From assembly GCF_900078685.2 (NCBI RefSeq), contig NZ_LT546166.1, positions 3,429,239 to 3,493,238 of the forward strand: a stretch of 64,000 nt of DNA, read 5' to 3'. Under the pieces are notes generated by a model, which was given only the letters and a program-made list of their open reading frames with translations, ran no database searches and had not been told where the DNA came from. Shown here piece after piece: positions 1-8,275 of the stretch. Positions within the stretch are counted from its first letter, which is position 1; each line of letters starts with the position of its first letter. The position numbers were made by a program, and so were the translations under genes. Origin of the DNA: Mycolicibacter icosiumassiliensis. Lineage in GTDB: Bacteria > Actinomycetota > Actinomycetes > Mycobacteriales > Mycobacteriaceae.

Positions 1-1457
1 GGGAAGGGTTTGACCCCTACGACACGAACATCTACCCAAAGGGTTTTCCGAACGACCCCGACCTGCTTCGGAGAGTCTTTGACCATTGCGACACCTGCCG
101 CGCGATATTCCACTCCGCTCGCGGTCTTCGCCCACGGTCTGCACCGCCGATGGCAGTTCTACACCGCGAGCTGCTCCGTCGAGGAATGCGGGCACCGGTC
201 AGCCTCCGCCTGTGGGAGTCCACGCCGATCTCCACATACGTCGACATCGTCGGACGGTCAGGGACAGGCAAGACGTTGGCAGCCATGCCGGACGCATCCC
301 CATGGAAAGTGGTGGAGGCTCCACAGTGGCTTGCAGACCGTGCCGCCAAGAATCTCGAAACCGACGAAGATGCGGCGCAGGAAGCCGCCGAAGCTGCCGA
401 CGAGAAGTCTACGGACACTGCTATGTTCGGCACTTCAGGCACACCCACCTCGCCGGTGCTAATCCCTTTCAATTTCGACCAGACCATCAGCCTTGGTTCC
501 GGACAAGTGTTGTCCGACAGCCTCATCGTGAAGTCTGGAAAGGGCAAGAACCAGTACACGGAAATGGTGGCGCACCCAGCGTTGATGTTGGACGAGGACG
601 AGCTGGGGACGATGCTCAACGCCGCCAAGGGTGATTCAGCAACCATCATCCCGACCCTCAACGCGGCGTGGGCCGGACGGACAATCGGCAATAAAACGCG
701 CACCTACGGGGACAACCGCACCGTTGGCCCGTACAACGTATTCTCATGGGGCGGACTACAGCCACGGTTGGCACATAATTTGTTGTGCCACGACGATAGT
801 GGCTATCTCCAGCGCGGCGTCTTCAGCTCGACAGCCGATACGTACTATCTCGTCGGCGAGCCGAAGCTGCCTATCCCCCAGGTGATTCCCAGTGGAGCAA
901 TGCCACACATCACCGAACAGTCTCGGTTCACCTGCGACCAGGTTGTGTTGGACTACATCGACGCCGCGAACGTGCAGACGTATTTCGACCACCTCGCCGA
1001 CCCGGACGACGAAAAGAAGTCCCACACGACCCAGGTTCGCGTCCGCATCGCCTGCCTCGGCGCGCTGCTGCACGGCACGCTGCACATCTCATCTGACATA
1101 TGGGATTGGACTGCCGGAATCATGGAGCACTCGGATCGTTCGTTCGCGTGGCTGATGGCGGAGGTCAACGGAAACGTGACGGTAGGAAACATCAAGACCG
1201 GCGTCGAGCGCGCCACCGTTGCTGCCGCCCAGGATGCCCACACCGCCGAGCAGGTCAACGACGTCGCCACCGTGGCTCTGTCGCTGATTGCCAGTGCAGG
1301 AGGGGAAGGCATCACCGCCGGGAAGATTCGGAGCAACCTCGCAGCGGGTAAACGTCCATGGATGGACAAAGCCATTGCACACCTGGTCAAGGAGAAGCTG
1401 ATCTACCTGGACGGGACTCGCTACAAGCGCCCGATCATCACGCACGGGGTGGCGTAA
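1..1457 (+). CDS. DUF3987/primase-helicase-like replication protein (5' end cut by window)
   Basis: The frame is open from base 3 through the start of the window, so the gene begins upstream; an internal ATG at 150 is not convincing. The visible 485 codons hold a Walker A motif, GRSGTGKT, near bases 250-276, a Walker-B-like hydrophobic stretch ending in LDEDELG near 580-610, and a C-terminal winged-helix-like segment (GITAGKIRSNL then a short wing). This layout matches the C-terminal ATPase part of DUF3987 or primase-polymerase/helicase proteins that replicate integrative plasmids. The likely role is replication of the excised element. It ends in a strong terminator and appears to be the last gene of its own operon. 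The family assignment is by pattern only; the ATPase call is firm. Confidence 0.65.
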   Translation, partial: EGFDPYDTNIYPKGFPNDPDLLRRVFDHCDTCRAIFHSARGLRPRSAPPMAVLHRELLRRGMRAPVSLRLWESTPISTYVDIVGRSGTGKTLAAMPDASPWKVVEAPQWLADRAAKNLETDEDAAQEAAEAADEKSTDTAMFGTSGTPTSPVLIPFNFDQTISLGSGQVLSDSLIVKSGKGKNQYTEMVAHPALMLDEDELGTMLNAAKGDSATIIPTLNAAWAGRTIGNKTRTYGDNRTVGPYNVFSWGGLQPRLAHNLLCHDDSGYLQRGVFSSTADTYYLVGEPKLPIPQVIPSGAMPHITEQSRFTCDQVVLDYIDAANVQTYFDHLADPDDEKKSHTTQVRVRIACLGALLHGTLHISSDIWDWTAGIMEHSDRSFAWLMAEVNGNVTVGNIKTGVERATVAAAQDAHTAEQVNDVATVALSLIASAGGEGITAGKIRSNLAAGKRPWMDKAIAHLVKEKLIYLDGTRYKRPIITHGVA

Positions 1458-1471
1458 CCTCCCCACCCGTC

Positions 1472-1508
1472 AAAACGGGGAGCTTCCTATCGGGAAGTTC
1501 CCCGTTTT
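1472..1508 (+). terminator. Rho-independent-type terminator after the replication gene
   Basis: A near-perfect stem (AAAACGGGGA-GCTTCC against GGGAAG-TTCCCCGTTTT) with a 4-base loop lies 14 bases after the stop codon and ends in a T run. Confidence 0.75.
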
Positions 1509-1710
1509 CATGCGACACGCCCGGACTCCTCCAAAACACGACAGGTTTAATTCCCGCACCATGCACCCGCATTAACCTCGAACAATAGAACAGCTGCTAA
1601 TGCCATATATACATATGCGCAGGTCAGGCATCATTCCTCATCGCCCAAAGTCACCATTCCTCGGTAATATCGTCATCAACGGTTAAACGTCCAAAAGAAA
1701 TGGAGCAACC

Positions 1711-1944
1711 GTGTACGACGAAATCATCGAGAAGTTTGAATCGGCTGCGCCACCTGTCGCGACTGTGCGCTGGATCGGCGACTTTTTCAGGATCACACCC
1801 AACGCAGTGATTCACGCCATTCACGCGGGCAGGCTCCCTGCCGAGCCGATCACCGACGCCGACGGCAAGGTGCTCGGCTACAACGTCAAACCCAAGGACG
1901 CATTGCTGCTCTGGGGTCACCGCCTACACAAACGAGGTGCCTGA
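1711..1944 (+). CDS. Small HTH/excisionase-like DNA-binding protein
   Basis: This is a 77-aa protein with a GTG start; GGAG lies six bases upstream, which fixes the start. Residues about 20-45 (RWIGDFFRITPNAVIHAIHAGR) look like a helix-turn-helix of the MerR/Xis type, followed by a short wing (ADGKVLGYNVKP). It opens the gene set after the terminator at 1508. The AT-richer upstream region contains TATATACATAT near 1603-1613, a possible -10 region. It overlaps nothing and is followed after one base by the next start. A role as a replication or transfer regulator is inferred from position; no family was recognised with certainty. Confidence 0.6.
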   Translation: MYDEIIEKFESAAPPVATVRWIGDFFRITPNAVIHAIHAGRLPAEPITDADGKVLGYNVKPKDALLLWGHRLHKRGA

Positions 1945-1945
1945 G

Positions 1946-2299
1946 ATGACCGCCCCCACCGTCACCCGACTCACCCGACTCACCCCCACCGAGCACACCG
2001 CCGTGCAGATCATCCGCTCACTCGAACTCAACGGGCCGGCGAACTGGCGCACCATTCGGGATTGTTACGTGGGGAGCACTCACCGCGCCGCCATGCCCGA
2101 CGCCATGCGCCGCCTGATCGACGGTGGACACGTCATCTCTCGCGTCGTGCCCGACCGCAAATATCACCTCGTCGTCTTCGAACGCGGGACTGGACTCCCC
2201 GACGGGATCGACCCGGAGGTGCCTGAGGCGCGACGTCAGGGTGGGTGGAGACGGAGACGGAAATTGGCGCCGACGCCAGCCGCCAGGAGCAGACGATGA
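1946..2299 (+). CDS. Winged-helix-like hypothetical protein
   Basis: This is a 117-aa protein. I chose the ATG at 1946 because CGAGG precedes it by eight bases; a GTG at 1937 in the same frame lacks such a site. Residues about 15-75 (LTPTEHTAVQIIRSLELNGPANWRTIRD..., then RRLIDGGHVISRV) have the spacing of a winged-helix domain that reads a DNA site and ends in a wing. The C-terminus is very Arg-rich (RRRRK). The stop overlaps the start of the next gene (ATGA), so the two are translationally coupled. Function unknown; DNA binding is inferred. Confidence 0.6.
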   Translation: MTAPTVTRLTRLTPTEHTAVQIIRSLELNGPANWRTIRDCYVGSTHRAAMPDAMRRLIDGGHVISRVVPDRKYHLVVFERGTGLPDGIDPEVPEARRQGGWRRRRKLAPTPAARSRR

Positions 2300-3381
2300 C
2301 ACTCCTCGACGACCGCCCGATCAACGGGCGAGTACCCGTCACGTCCCATCCGACGGCTTTGCCGCGTCAGACCTGGACGGCACAATCGACGGCAGCGGAG
2401 TTTGCTGGAACATACGAGAGGAGTTCGCCAGTGACGAAGAAATCGAAGCCGCCAGTAATGGCAGTGTCGCGCGGCAACCGCCTGCTCGGCACCTCTTTCT
2501 GGCTGCTGCTGATGACCGTGTTCGTCGCGGTGAGCGTCGTCGGCAACGTCGTGCACGCGGATGCGGTGGCGAGCGATGAGTACCGGTCCATCGCGCGCTG
2601 GATTGCGGGCGGACTCCCCGTCGCGCTGCTGGCGATGGTGGAAGGCGTCGGGATTGGAACCCGTGGCGGAGCCTCCGGTCGGGCACGAACAGTCAGCCTC
2701 GGAATTACCGTCGTCCTCGCCGGGATCGTTTTCGCCGCTAGCTACTGGGGGTTGCTTTTCGTCTGTCAACGGACGGGGTTGTTTCACGGGCTGTCGTACG
2801 CCGTGGCTGGCGTTCCCGACCTGATGATGCTCGCCGCGACCATTCACCTGGTCTCGATGCGCAGCTCCGACACCACCACGGAGACGTCTACGGAGTCCTC
2901 GTGGAGCCGCCTGCGAGAAGCCGCAGTCGGAAACTTGGAGACCCGTTTGACGACTTCGAAGCCCTCCACAAGTAACTCCACGTCATCCTCCGCAGAGCCC
3001 TCGTGGACGCCCAACGGAGGCTCGATTTCGACCTCGGTGGAGCCTCCACGGGTAACTCCGCCGCCCTCCACAGCGCCCGCACCGTCCTCCGTGACGCCGA
3101 CCCCCACGGAGTCGAAGCCCTCCGTGACCGAGCCGATGAGTCAAGCCGTGGAGGCTTTCCTCCCCATTGGCGAGTGGATGGTCGTGGAGGAAGTTGTGGC
3201 TCGGAAGACCGCAGCAGAACTCGCAGCGATCGTTGAAGGAATCGCGCGCGGGCTGAGCGACAACGCGATCAAGACATCGGGTTTGGGCTCGGCATCGACA
3301 GCAGAGAAGGTCAGGGCTGCTTGGAACCGCTACCAGCGGCTGCACGGGGAACGCCCTCACCTGGTCACTGCCAGCGGCTGA
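2296..3381 (+). CDS. DUF2637/Spd-like membrane protein with Ser/Thr/Pro-rich linker
   Basis: The start at 2296 is set by AGGAG six bases upstream and by the ATGA overlap with the preceding gene, giving 361 aa. Four hydrophobic segments lie at roughly residues 65-85, 105-125, 135-160 and 170-190, the arrangement seen in DUF2637 proteins, which accompany TraB in Streptomyces plasmids and AICEs and are linked to plasmid spread. A long Ser/Thr/Pro-rich stretch (about 195-295) follows, then a C-terminal helical domain with an HTH-like segment (AAIVEGIARGLSDNAIKTSG). The combination of membrane and putative DNA-binding ends suggests it may tether element DNA at the membrane; that is inference. A strong terminator follows. 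Confidence 0.6.
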   Translation: MTLLDDRPINGRVPVTSHPTALPRQTWTAQSTAAEFAGTYERSSPVTKKSKPPVMAVSRGNRLLGTSFWLLLMTVFVAVSVVGNVVHADAVASDEYRSIARWIAGGLPVALLAMVEGVGIGTRGGASGRARTVSLGITVVLAGIVFAASYWGLLFVCQRTGLFHGLSYAVAGVPDLMMLAATIHLVSMRSSDTTTETSTESSWSRLREAAVGNLETRLTTSKPSTSNSTSSSAEPSWTPNGGSISTSVEPPRVTPPPSTAPAPSSVTPTPTESKPSVTEPMSQAVEAFLPIGEWMVVEEVVARKTAAELAAIVEGIARGLSDNAIKTSGLGSASTAEKVRAAWNRYQRLHGERPHLVTASG

Positions 3382-3394
3382 CCACTCTCCCGAT

Positions 3395-3427
3395 AAAGGG
3401 CTCCCACACTCCTCGTGGGAGCCCTTT
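3395..3427 (+). terminator. Strong rho-independent terminator
   Basis: A 13-bp perfect stem (AAAGGGCTCCCAC / GTGGGAGCCCTTT) with a 7-base loop and a T tail begins 13 bases after the stop at 3381. It separates the preceding gene set from the iteron locus. Confidence 0.9.
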
Positions 3428-3570
3428 TTCGCGCCTACCCAACATCCGAATTCCCCGATCCCGAAACGGGTACGGGAGGCGACGAAATCCCGCCCTCGAT
3501 TCGAGCCGCTGACTTTCTCTGGAAACTAGCTCTGACCACTGCGTTTAAGTGCTCCCGGAAGACCTCGCGG

Positions 3571-3666
3571 ACGGGTACGGACTCGGGTACGGGAGTGGGT
3601 ACGGAGGTTGATACGTGGGTTGATACGTGGGTTGGTACGGCACCTGGTACGGACTCGGGTACGAGA
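3571..3666. repeat. Eight phased 12-bp iterons (core GGTACGG)
   Basis: The GTAC (twice ATAC) core starts at 3575, 3587, 3599, 3611, 3623, 3635, 3647 and 3659, exactly every 12 bp. The flanking bases follow a loose consensus (C/T)(G/T)GG(T)ACGG. One isolated copy lies at 3467-3476. The array sits in a 460-bp stretch (3428-3887) between a strong terminator and the transfer operon promoter, with no convincing gene on either strand. Iterons of this kind bind replication initiators, and short tandem repeats form the clt/TRS sites read by TraB-type translocases in Streptomyces plasmids and AICEs. Which of these applies is unknown. Confidence 0.8.
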
Positions 3667-3817
3667 TTGGCGTCTCTGCTGGTCACCGGTCATTTTCGAT
3701 TCGGGTCATGGCGGGTCTGAATTGTTCGCAAACGGCGAGTAATTGGGAATACACCCTGGTCTAGAAGGAATGGCTAGATGCGAATGGATGATTTCCCACA
3801 AAGTTGCATTTCTATGC

Positions 3818-3844
3818 TACCCTCTCCTTAAGCGAAACCCCCTT
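3818..3844 (+). promoter_or_regulatory. Putative promoter -10 and conserved leader of the transfer operon
   Basis: TACCCT at 3818-3823 fits a mycobacterial -10 (TANNNT). It is followed after four bases by TTAAGCGAAACCCCCTT at 3828-3844. Almost the same block recurs at 9265-9292 upstream of the PGRS gene. A small hairpin (GAAACC...GGTTTC followed by TTT) overlaps the leader at 3834-3856. No clear -35 is visible. Confidence 0.45.
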
Positions 3845-3887
3845 CGGTGGTTTCTTTAGCCCTTACCGCCGCCCGATTGGAGGCGAA

Positions 3888-4124
3888 ATGCCTGCTCTAG
3901 CCACTCTCCCCGCCGCTGCTTCTACGGATATCGACGGTGAATTCAACGTGGAGGAATTCGCACGCGGGGAGTTCTACAGCGACGATTTCGGGCTGGTCAC
4001 CGCTCCGCCTCCGCTCACCATCGCCGCTGCCCTCGCCGCGACCACCGTCGCTGTCACCGCCCTGATGGGGTTCGCAGTTGGCGAGATCGCCGGCCGGTAC
4101 GCAGCGCGAGGTGGTGCCCGATGA
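3888..4124 (+). CDS. Small single-pass membrane protein
   Basis: This 78-aa protein starts at an ATG preceded by GGAGG (3879-3883); an upstream ATG in the same frame has no such site. An acidic N-terminal half (DIDGEFNVEEFARGEFYSDD) is followed by one hydrophobic helix (about residues 45-68, TIAAALAATTVAVTALMGFAV) and a short basic tail. It is the first gene of the overlapping transfer operon, and its stop overlaps the next start (ATGA). No family was recognised. Its position before TraB suggests a small Spd-type spread or membrane-partner protein, by inference. Confidence 0.6.
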   Translation: MPALATLPAAASTDIDGEFNVEEFARGEFYSDDFGLVTAPPPLTIAAALAATTVAVTALMGFAVGEIAGRYAARGGAR

Positions 4125-4915
4125 CCTACCCGACGAACGGCGCATCCTCCGCGCCTCCGCAGATGCCTGAGCCACAGCCTGGACGCGCCTCTATGAACCG
4201 CACTCCGCGACTCTCCACGTCCATCGGGCTCGCCGCAGTCGCCGCCATGTGCGCCCTCGGCATCCCCGCCGTGGACGCCGCCGCGCCGCATCCGCAGAGC
4301 CACATCGAGACGGGACTGACCACAACGACTGTCCCGACCACAACGCTCTCACCGACGACGGTCGTCGAGACACGGCGGTTCGAGCCAGACCCCACGATGG
4401 TGGACCTCTGCGCCGCCGACGTGATGCAGAAACACCGCGTGAGCCTCGACTCCGCGCAGCAGTGGTGCTTGAGCCGCGCAGGCGAGCGAACCCGCACCGT
4501 CACGGTGGAGACCCGCGTGCCTGTCCCAACCACGACCGAGATCGTGAATCCGCACGACATCGTGATTCCCGCTCCACCGCGTCCCGCGTGGGTTCGCACG
4601 GCGACGTTCGGACTTGGTGGGCTTGCCCTGGCGGCACTCCTCGGAGCCCTCGCCGCGTTCGGGCGATACCGCCGAGAGCGCCCCGTGCACAGCATCAACT
4701 CCACTACGCCCAGCACCGCCGACCGTCTCCGTGACCTGTTCTCGCAGCCTCGCGCCGACAGGGACGTGCCGCCCTCTGGTGGCAATTTCGACGCAGTGCA
4801 GGACTACCCCGAAACAGCTCCGTCCGCTAACGCCCAGCCAATTGCTGACACGGCTCAGAACGGCGCTTCGGAGTTTGCTGGCGGTTCCGCCGACGACGAC
4901 GGATGGGGACTCTGA
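4121..4915 (+). CDS. Membrane protein with C-terminal DDGWGL motif
   Basis: This is a 264-aa protein. The ATG at 4121 overlaps the previous stop, with GAGGTGG upstream; an ATG at 4193 would place the signal-like segment at the very N-terminus. The first hydrophobic helix lies at about residues 32-50, followed by an extracytoplasmic region with two Cys, a second helix at about residues 160-185, and an acidic, Gly/Ser-rich cytoplasmic tail. The last residues are ADDDGWGL; the next protein ends in TDDGWGL. No known family was recognised. It is presumably part of the conjugation apparatus encoded by this operon. Confidence 0.6.
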   Translation: MTYPTNGASSAPPQMPEPQPGRASMNRTPRLSTSIGLAAVAAMCALGIPAVDAAAPHPQSHIETGLTTTTVPTTTLSPTTVVETRRFEPDPTMVDLCAADVMQKHRVSLDSAQQWCLSRAGERTRTVTVETRVPVPTTTEIVNPHDIVIPAPPRPAWVRTATFGLGGLALAALLGALAAFGRYRRERPVHSINSTTPSTADRLRDLFSQPRADRDVPPSGGNFDAVQDYPETAPSANAQPIADTAQNGASEFAGGSADDDGWGL

Positions 4916-5250
4916 TGGATAAGGAGCACGCCGCCGTTCGTCTCGCTTATGCCGCCACTGGCGGAGTTGTCGCGAGCTTCGCTCTGTCGTTCGTCAGCGA
5001 GGAACTCGCACTCGGGTTCTTCGTCCTGGCGGTCCTCGTCGGTGGTGCAGGCATTGTGGTGGCTTTGTCCATCGCCCGCGACAGCCGTGTCGATGTCGAT
5101 GAGGCGCACACCGTCCCTATGCCGCCGATCCCCTACGACCATCAGCCCCTCGCCTACGTCCCGCCTCCGCCTCCCGCAGCGACGGTTGCAGTGGAGCCGC
5201 ACACCGACCCTGTGTCCGTTGAGCCGACCGACGACGGATGGGGGTTGTGA
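4915..5250 (+). CDS. Small membrane protein with C-terminal DDGWGL motif
   Basis: The ATG at 4915 overlaps the TGA of the previous gene (TGATG), giving 111 aa; a second in-frame ATG at 4903 is possible. Two hydrophobic segments (about residues 10-28 and 32-52) are followed by a Pro-rich cytoplasmic tail with PPPPP and the C-terminus PTDDGWGL, matching the end of the upstream protein. The shared tail suggests both bind one partner or are processed alike. The family is unknown. Confidence 0.6.
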   Translation: MDKEHAAVRLAYAATGGVVASFALSFVSEELALGFFVLAVLVGGAGIVVALSIARDSRVDVDEAHTVPMPPIPYDHQPLAYVPPPPPAATVAVEPHTDPVSVEPTDDGWGL

Positions 5251-5756
5251 TGCTGCCTCGACGCTGGCAAAACGCCGACTGGACGAAAATTGCTATCTGG
5301 GCTGGGATCGGGATTCCTATAGCTCTAGTCATCATCGGCTCACTACCTGAATTGTTCGAAGAGACAGGTGCAGCCGACACCGTTCGTGGAGCTGGACGGG
5401 GCGCTGGCGGCGCTGCACGTGGTGCAGGTAGCTACGCGCATGACGCGGGAAGTTCCGCCGGAGCAATGTTCGAGAATGTCGTGGCGTTCGGGATCATCGC
5501 TGCCATCGCGGCTTTCGGGATATGGATTCTGGTCAAGGTCATGCGTCTGTTCGGCGGCGGCAAACGTGGTAGCACACGGGGCGGAAGCAACGCACTCCGC
5601 AATGCCCAGCGCGAGGAATACCAAGCCATCGCCAACGCACGCAACGAGGTGCAGCACCAGGTTGCGCAAGCCCGCGCCGAAGCCACGAGGCGACGCGATC
5701 AGGCAGTGCGTTCGGCACAAGTCCAGGTAGCCGCAGAACAAGATAAGTGGGTCTGA
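5250..5756 (+). CDS. Membrane protein with C-terminal coiled-coil region
   Basis: The ATG at 5250 overlaps the preceding TGA (TGATG), giving 168 aa. One hydrophobic helix lies at about residues 15-35 and a second at about 75-98, separated by a Gly/Ala-rich loop (RGAGRGAGGAARGAGS). The C-terminal third (about 115-165) is strongly charged and Ala/Gln-rich with heptad-like spacing, probably a cytoplasmic coiled coil. It lies directly upstream of the translocase gene. No family recognised; a structural role in the transfer complex is inferred. Confidence 0.6.
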   Translation: MLPRRWQNADWTKIAIWAGIGIPIALVIIGSLPELFEETGAADTVRGAGRGAGGAARGAGSYAHDAGSSAGAMFENVVAFGIIAAIAAFGIWILVKVMRLFGGGKRGSTRGGSNALRNAQREEYQAIANARNEVQHQVAQARAEATRRRDQAVRSAQVQVAAEQDKWV

Positions 5757-5783
5757 CATGACGCCACGGGAGAGGGGACTGTG

Positions 5784-7562
5784 ATGGCAAGGCGGGGACA
5801 AAACTTCACGCCGGACTACCACACCCGTCGGCAGCACCAGCGCGAAGACCACCTCTGGAAAGCCGACATGCAGGCGATGCAGCAAGCGGACAAAATCCGT
5901 TACGGCATCGCTGACAAGGTCCACGCCGAGCGCGAGCGCGGGCGGAAAGCCGTCGAAGACACCGCCAAGACAATTGACCGCGAAGCCGCCGAATCGGTCA
6001 AGCGCATTCTCTCCACACCAATCACGCAGTGGACTGGTGGTGCTCGTGGCACGGTAACCGTCAACTATCGGGGAACGCCGATGATTCGTCTCGATGACGG
6101 TCGGGTCTCTCGAATCGACGGTTGTGACCCCGAGGTTTTCGAACAGATGAAACGCGATTACCGCAAACTCCCGAGTCTGACCCACAACCCGAAGTCGGCG
6201 AAGTTTTTCAGCAAGTGCGGACTGACCATCGACGAGACCTACCCCGACACGGTGAGCGGAGAATACGGACCGGTAGATCGAAAGATCACTGTGAAAGATG
6301 TCCCGAGTTTGGTTTCCGCTGACATCACTGGCGCGGGACTGGAATTGACGTTCAAGCACCGCCCCGGCGACTCGGCGAAGGCATGGCTCTCCAAGCTGGA
6401 TGTCCTCCGGGCGGGGTTCAAAGCATCGGGAATCGACGCGCACAACCTCGAAATCCGTGAAACCTCCGACGGTGCCGTGAAATTGGTCTTCAACGACAAA
6501 GACCCCTTCGACGGGTTGAGTCAAATCACCCACGTCTTCGATGCAGACAAGGGGCGGTCTCTGCTGGGTATCACCTCCGACGGCGAGCCCGCATGGATCA
6601 CGTGGAATGGCAGCTCCGGAATGGTTATTGGCGGAGTGCCTGGTAGCGGTAAGACTGCCAGCATGCTGCCGGTGTTCGCAGCCATGGCTGGGCAAGCAGA
6701 CCTTTTCGTCTTCGACGGCAAGAGCGGGTTCGACCTCGACCCGCTGCGTCACATCGCCGTGGTGTACGACCGCAGCGGCGACATCGAAGCGCCACTGGGC
6801 ACCCTGCGCGACTTGGAGTCTCTGCGGGTGTCGCGCACGGAGCAGATGTACCAGTCCACGGGAATATCGAACTTCTGGAACATCCCACTGGCACAGCGGA
6901 AATCGGCGGGACTCAAGCCCGTGTTCATCGTGCTGGACGAGGTGCAGACCTGGCTCGACACCTCGGGAATGTCCAAGGAGGAGAAAGCCACCAGCTCGGA
7001 GATTCAGCGCCTCGTGCGGACGCTCATCCAAAAGGGACGCAGCGCGGGCATAGTCACGATTCTGACTACGCAGAAACCAGATGCGACAAGCATTCCCACG
7101 GTCATCCGCGACAACGCAGCGCTGAAGTTGTGCTTCCGTGTCAGCACGCCAGAGCAGGCGACCACCGTCATCGGCACGCAGGCACCTGGTGCTCCGAGCC
7201 CGACGTCAATCCCGATGTCATCTAAAGGACGCGCGGTGATGGAGACCGAGGGCAAGGGCATCACGATGTTGCAGGCTGGCTACGTCTCCCCTGCCACGCT
7301 GGAGGGACAACTCTCCGAGTTCGCAAAGGCGCACCCGATTCATCACACGGAGCCGACTCCTGTCACGAAACCCACACCGGCGAAACCCACACCTCCGAAG
7401 CGCACCACGACGGACACCACGACGGACGACGCAGCGCGTAAAGAAGCTGTACGCAAGAAGGCAATCGAGATGGGATTGCTCCCCGCCGACGACCCCGCCA
7501 CCGCTGAGAACAAGCCGCCGACCACCGACGGTTACAACCCTGACGCAGCGAGCGACCTATGA
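5784..7562 (+). CDS. FtsK/SpoIIIE-type TraB-like DNA translocase
   Basis: This is a 592-aa ATPase, the only conjugation motor in the window. Walker A (GGVPGSGKT) is at residues 283-291 and Walker B (VFIVLDE) at about 380-386, followed by a sensor-like segment (GIVTILTTQKPDATSIP) typical of the FtsK/HerA superfamily. The N-terminal 180 residues are charged and helical, and the C-terminus is a Thr/Pro-rich linker without an obvious gamma-type winged helix. AICE TraB proteins pump double-stranded DNA between cells from a repeat-containing clt site. The ATG at 5784 sits six bases after GAGAGGGG; a GTG one codon earlier is the alternative. Its stop overlaps the next start. FtsK-family membership is clear; the conjugative role is inferred from context. 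Confidence 0.85.
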   Translation: MARRGQNFTPDYHTRRQHQREDHLWKADMQAMQQADKIRYGIADKVHAERERGRKAVEDTAKTIDREAAESVKRILSTPITQWTGGARGTVTVNYRGTPMIRLDDGRVSRIDGCDPEVFEQMKRDYRKLPSLTHNPKSAKFFSKCGLTIDETYPDTVSGEYGPVDRKITVKDVPSLVSADITGAGLELTFKHRPGDSAKAWLSKLDVLRAGFKASGIDAHNLEIRETSDGAVKLVFNDKDPFDGLSQITHVFDADKGRSLLGITSDGEPAWITWNGSSGMVIGGVPGSGKTASMLPVFAAMAGQADLFVFDGKSGFDLDPLRHIAVVYDRSGDIEAPLGTLRDLESLRVSRTEQMYQSTGISNFWNIPLAQRKSAGLKPVFIVLDEVQTWLDTSGMSKEEKATSSEIQRLVRTLIQKGRSAGIVTILTTQKPDATSIPTVIRDNAALKLCFRVSTPEQATTVIGTQAPGAPSPTSIPMSSKGRAVMETEGKGITMLQAGYVSPATLEGQLSEFAKAHPIHHTEPTPVTKPTPAKPTPPKRTTTDTTTDDAARKEAVRKKAIEMGLLPADDPATAENKPPTTDGYNPDAASDL

Positions 7563-8275
7563 CGCGGGCAGTGTGGGCGGTTGACGTGACCACGTCGATG
7601 GTGAGCCTCGCAAGGGTTGTCGAAGGTGATCTGAAACCCGTCACGGGAATGATCGCGACCGAGACAGCGACGAAGGCACACTCGCCGTTCACCACCTGGC
7701 ATCGCGCAACGACGACCGCCGAAAAGGTGATTGAGAAGCTCACTGCCAACGGGACTCCCACGCTGGTGGTGCTGGCAAAGCAGCGGTGGGCGGACATGGC
7801 GAAAGACCCGTCCGCTCAACGCCGCTTGCAGATTTACACCTTGATTGAGGAACGCTTGCATCGTCGTGGCATTCCGGTTGCGGAGTTCCCCTACCCCACC
7901 GCCTTGGCGTGGATGGTCGGTTACACGCCGCGCAACGTCAATGGCGCAGCAGTGACGACCCAGCTTTCAAACGCGGTGACAGCGGAGTGGGGCATCACGT
8001 GCCCGACGTACTCGAAAAACGGACAGACCTTCCCCTACCCCATGCGTATCTGGGTAGCCTCTCTCGCTGCCATCGGTGCCATGGCGTTGGGCATCGAGAC
8101 CACCATGGAGGTCACTGAGCCACGGCTGGAAATTATTGGTGGAGTGAAGAACCAGGCTGTGCAGTGGCCGGGAAACTTGATCATGCCTCGCACTCTGGCG
8201 GGGTGGAAAAAACGGAACGCCGATCAATCAGTGTGCTGGAATGGTGACACCGACACCGACGACGGAGCAGCATGA
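7559..8275 (+). CDS. RuvC-like (RNase H fold) protein
   Basis: This 238-aa protein is coupled to the translocase by an ATGA overlap. The first beta strand carries an Asp (VWAVDVTTS, residues 5-13). After a second strand (TLVVLAKQRW) come a long helix (QRRLQIYTLIEERLHRRG) and a segment like the RuvC pattern 'IPVAEFPYPTALAWMVG', where RuvC proteins place the region before the lysine-rich helix. The order resembles RuvC-type Holliday junction nucleases, but I cannot identify the complete acidic tetrad. It could process DNA ends or the transfer site, or it may be a non-catalytic relative. Function uncertain. Confidence 0.45.
   Translation: MTRAVWAVDVTTSMVSLARVVEGDLKPVTGMIATETATKAHSPFTTWHRATTTAEKVIEKLTANGTPTLVVLAKQRWADMAKDPSAQRRLQIYTLIEERLHRRGIPVAEFPYPTALAWMVGYTPRNVNGAAVTTQLSNAVTAEWGITCPTYSKNGQTFPYPMRIWVASLAAIGAMALGIETTMEVTEPRLEIIGGVKNQAVQWPGNLIMPRTLAGWKKRNADQSVCWNGDTDTDDGAA

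Noticed and set aside
3571..3666. CRISPR array
   Set aside because: The repeats are 12 bp with no unique spacers, and there are no cas genes nearby.
3435..3720. Small frames over the iterons on both strands (83 and 101 codons)
   Set aside because: There is no ribosome binding site; the apparent 4-residue repeat follows directly from the 12-bp DNA period.
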